From Diplosphaera chodatii (lineage: Eukaryota > Chlorophyta > Trebouxiophyceae > Prasiolales > Stichococcaceae): a stretch of DNA of 64,000 nucleotides. Shown in pieces: positions 61,641 to 64,000 of this stretch. Numbering within the stretch: the stretch's first letter is position 1; each line of letters starts with the position of its first letter. Location: NCBI GenBank assembly GCA_032358165.1, contig JAALGY010000010.1:930001-994000 (forward strand). The letters are read 5' to 3'. Position numbers and translations under genes: made by a program. The notes under the pieces were generated by a model that saw only the letters and a list, made by a program, of their open reading frames with translations, was not told the origin of the DNA and made no database searches.

Positions 61641-64000
61641 CCCAGCCGCCTGACCTGCGGCCCTGCTGCCTCCCATGCGGCGGGGCTGCGGCTGGCTGCA
61701 GGCGCACATCTGCCACAGCGCCAGCACCCGCCACACAGCCTCCCAGGTCCAGTGCAGCATCATCTGCTGCCGCTCCTGCGAATCAGCTGATCTGGCTCTG
61801 GTGCCGCCGCTGCCGTCGCGTCAGCGTATACTTGTTGCAAGGGGTCAGCAGGCTTGGCCAGCATCTGGCAGCTCGTGCTCAGTGTCAAAGCGTATTGTGT
61901 CCCTTCTTCCCAGCAGATGCTCTGTAGCCAGACAGCCTTCTGACCAGCAGGTAGCAGTGTTCCTTCCAGGTTGGTTGCAGCAGTCTATCTTGAGCTTGAA
62001 CATTGCCTTGGTTGCTTGCATTGCGCATAACCCATGTGGTGGCACGCAAGAGCCCAGTCTGCAACTCAGTTCGTAAGAGCCCAATGTGGCCACCCTTTGG
62101 CAGCAGTCAGCGGCAGCAGGCAGCAGTACCGGCGGCCTCAGCAGCCCCAGCTGACAGCTGTGACAGCACCAGGCAGCACTCTGGCAGGGCGCCCCGGGAG
62201 TTTCTGTGATTATACTCAACTGAGAAGGCGAAAGTCTGAGGCGCTGCCCCCGCGGCGCGGCAGCCCTGCAGCAGTGCAGGGCTGCAGCTGCGTGGGGCTT
62301 TGCAGCATCGTGAGTGTGGCTAGCAACGCTTTTTGCATGTGCTGAGGAAGCAGAAACATCTGGGCCGTGATGACAGCATCAACGGGCGCTGAGTGGGTGC
62401 ACCTGGCACATGTGCCATTGTGCACCCACGAGGAGGCGCCAAACTACACTTGATCTGAGCCCCCACTGCCCTCTGGGCCCTGTTATGTTGCTTGCGTGTC
62501 GTGGCCAGCGCAGCTGACGGCTGCGGCCTGATGCGCTGCCTGCACTGATTTCGTTGTTGAGGCTGTCCTCAGATGCACCAGCTCATGTGCCAGTTCACAC
62601 TTGTTGTTAGTGGTGCTGTTGCAGCCCTGCCATGCATGTTTGCCGCGCTGCACCATCTGCTGATGTGGCTGCATTGAACTGCGTCTGCCTCCAACCTTTG
62701 TAGTCTGCTGTCTTCTGTTGTTCTGCAGGTCAGGGTGCTGATCTTCAGGGTGCCGCCAGCTGCGCTGTCGTGTGGAGCCACCTGGCATCAGGTTGCCTAG
62801 CAGCTGCTGCAGCAGCGGGTCCCAGTATGCGGGCAGCACAGCAAAACTGATATGCAGGAATGCAGCGGGCACTCAGCGGAGTACCAGGGTAGCAATGTGA
62901 TCATGCTAGCACCAGACCCACGCACCAGAATTGTTGTGTGTTCCAGGCACACTGGCGCCGGCAGCATGGCAGCGCTGGCAAGTGTTGAAGGACTCTGTGG
63001 CACAGCTAGTAGGTATCTGTGGAGCAGAGCATGTTGGACCACATCAGCATGTTTTGCATGTTCATTGGCTGCACATTTGCATGCGATGCATGTTCACGCC
63101 AGAGCCTTCACGCTCTCAGGGCCTCAAATATGCTGTGGATGTGATGACCCTCTTCGAGGTTCAAGTGGCAAAGTGCCAATATGTTGCATGGCCTGTAGTA
63201 CAGATGTGTGCTCAATACAGGGTGTCTTCAGCCGACTGCATGTTTCCATGTCACTAACACCTAGTCCCCTCAGTCTGCAGTGGCAGTCCCGGTGCGGGGT
63301 ACCTTGTCCCAAGCATGCTGCAGAGCTTGAAAGCTTGCAAACCATACTGCTTTCTGTCCTCAGTGTAACTTTCTACCAACTCGGGTTGTTTGCCGCCGTC
63401 GGATTGCGGGCGCCGCACTTCTGAGGTCGTCGCCGAGGTGAGATTTGAACGTCTTGGAATTTCGAGACAACTTCGTGGCAACCCCAGGGGCGCCGAGGCA
63501 CCGCAGGAGCCCAACAGACGGGCACCGTTCACATTTGTAATGGACCGGCACGCCAATGGTGGCGCATTGTCGCAAAGGAAGCACGGTGGTTGATGATCGT
63601 TAACAGGACGCCGGCAACGGCTGGAAACGGACTTCGGCTGAATATCCAGACTGACATCCTTTTACACACACGTATAAGCTTTTGAGCAGGCGCTGCCCAG
63701 CGTCCGAACCCTTTGGTCAACGGGTTCCTTTTTGTCAGCCAGCCGGTGACTGCGCCTCAGCAGTCCGACGTGGCAACCGTCCTTCTCGTCAGCAACAGAA
63801 CGTGCTACTACGGCGTTTGAGTCTCTGTTTATGTGCATTCGTACTAGAGGCGGTCGGCTTCCATTTGCGCGCTGTCGGCGGCCTTGAAGATGCCTTGCTC
63901 TCCTCAGCTGCCCCTCGATCCAACCACGTCATGCTTCACCATGACATCCAACTGCTCAGCGCTCATCTGACGCATATTACAATGCAGGTGTGTGGATTCA
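61641..64000. other. no gene supported
   Basis: Open frames lack splice or family support on both strands. The last 600 bases are less GC-rich and also show nothing recognisable. A gene could begin beyond the window edge. Confidence 0.45.

Overview
The window is nuclear DNA from a eukaryote, most likely a green alga. Genes are split by many short introns with GTGAGT/GTGCGT-type donors and (T)GCAG acceptors, the DNA is GC-rich, and the best-recognised proteins (METTL4, MED16, plant-type PNPase, YIP4/YIPF6, a plant-type GDAP2 relative) read as chlorophyte or plant versions. I cannot name the species. A trebouxiophyte-like alga is a guess. Gene models were built by hand by joining exons so that splice sites, reading phase and family homology all agree. 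No single-frame ORF covers a whole gene except by accident.

Layout, left to right. 0.8-12 kb holds a cluster of small genes: a membrane-anchored cupin protein (+), two tandem secreted cysteine-rich SH3b-type proteins (+), a YIP4/YIPF6 Golgi membrane protein (+), and a second copy of the cupin gene in opposite orientation (-). 12.6-19.0 kb is a long Mediator subunit 16 (MED16) homologue (+). 19.2-22 kb holds unassigned exons, mostly on the minus strand. 23.0-26.0 kb is a METTL4-type MT-A70 adenine methyltransferase (+), which converges on a GDAP2/CRAL-TRIO-like gene (-, 26.4-28.6 kb). 28.6-32.2 kb is gene-poor and contains a 288-bp direct repeat pair with telomere-like TTTAGGG edges. 32.2-43.1 kb is a large RIF1-like HEAT-repeat gene (-), divergent from a complete 23-exon polynucleotide phosphorylase (+, 43.8-50.0 kb). 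Then come a membrane-anchored glutathione-peroxidase-fold protein that lacks its peroxidatic cysteine (+, 50.8-53.0 kb) and a gamma-glutamylcyclotransferase-fold protein (+, 53.9-55.6 kb). 55.6-64 kb has no gene I can support. It holds a minisatellite, a purine microsatellite, and a very GC-rich island that may be a retroelement or structured-RNA remnant.

Functional themes: METTL4, MED16 and RIF1 concern nucleic-acid modification, transcription and chromosome replication. PNPase concerns organellar RNA decay. The GPX-like and GGCT-like neighbours both belong to glutathione-linked families. There is no operon logic. The most unusual items are the GPX homologue without its catalytic Cys, the tandem SH3b secreted proteins (one with a broken splice acceptor), the inverted cupin pair with different intron content, and three in-frame GC-AG introns in different genes.
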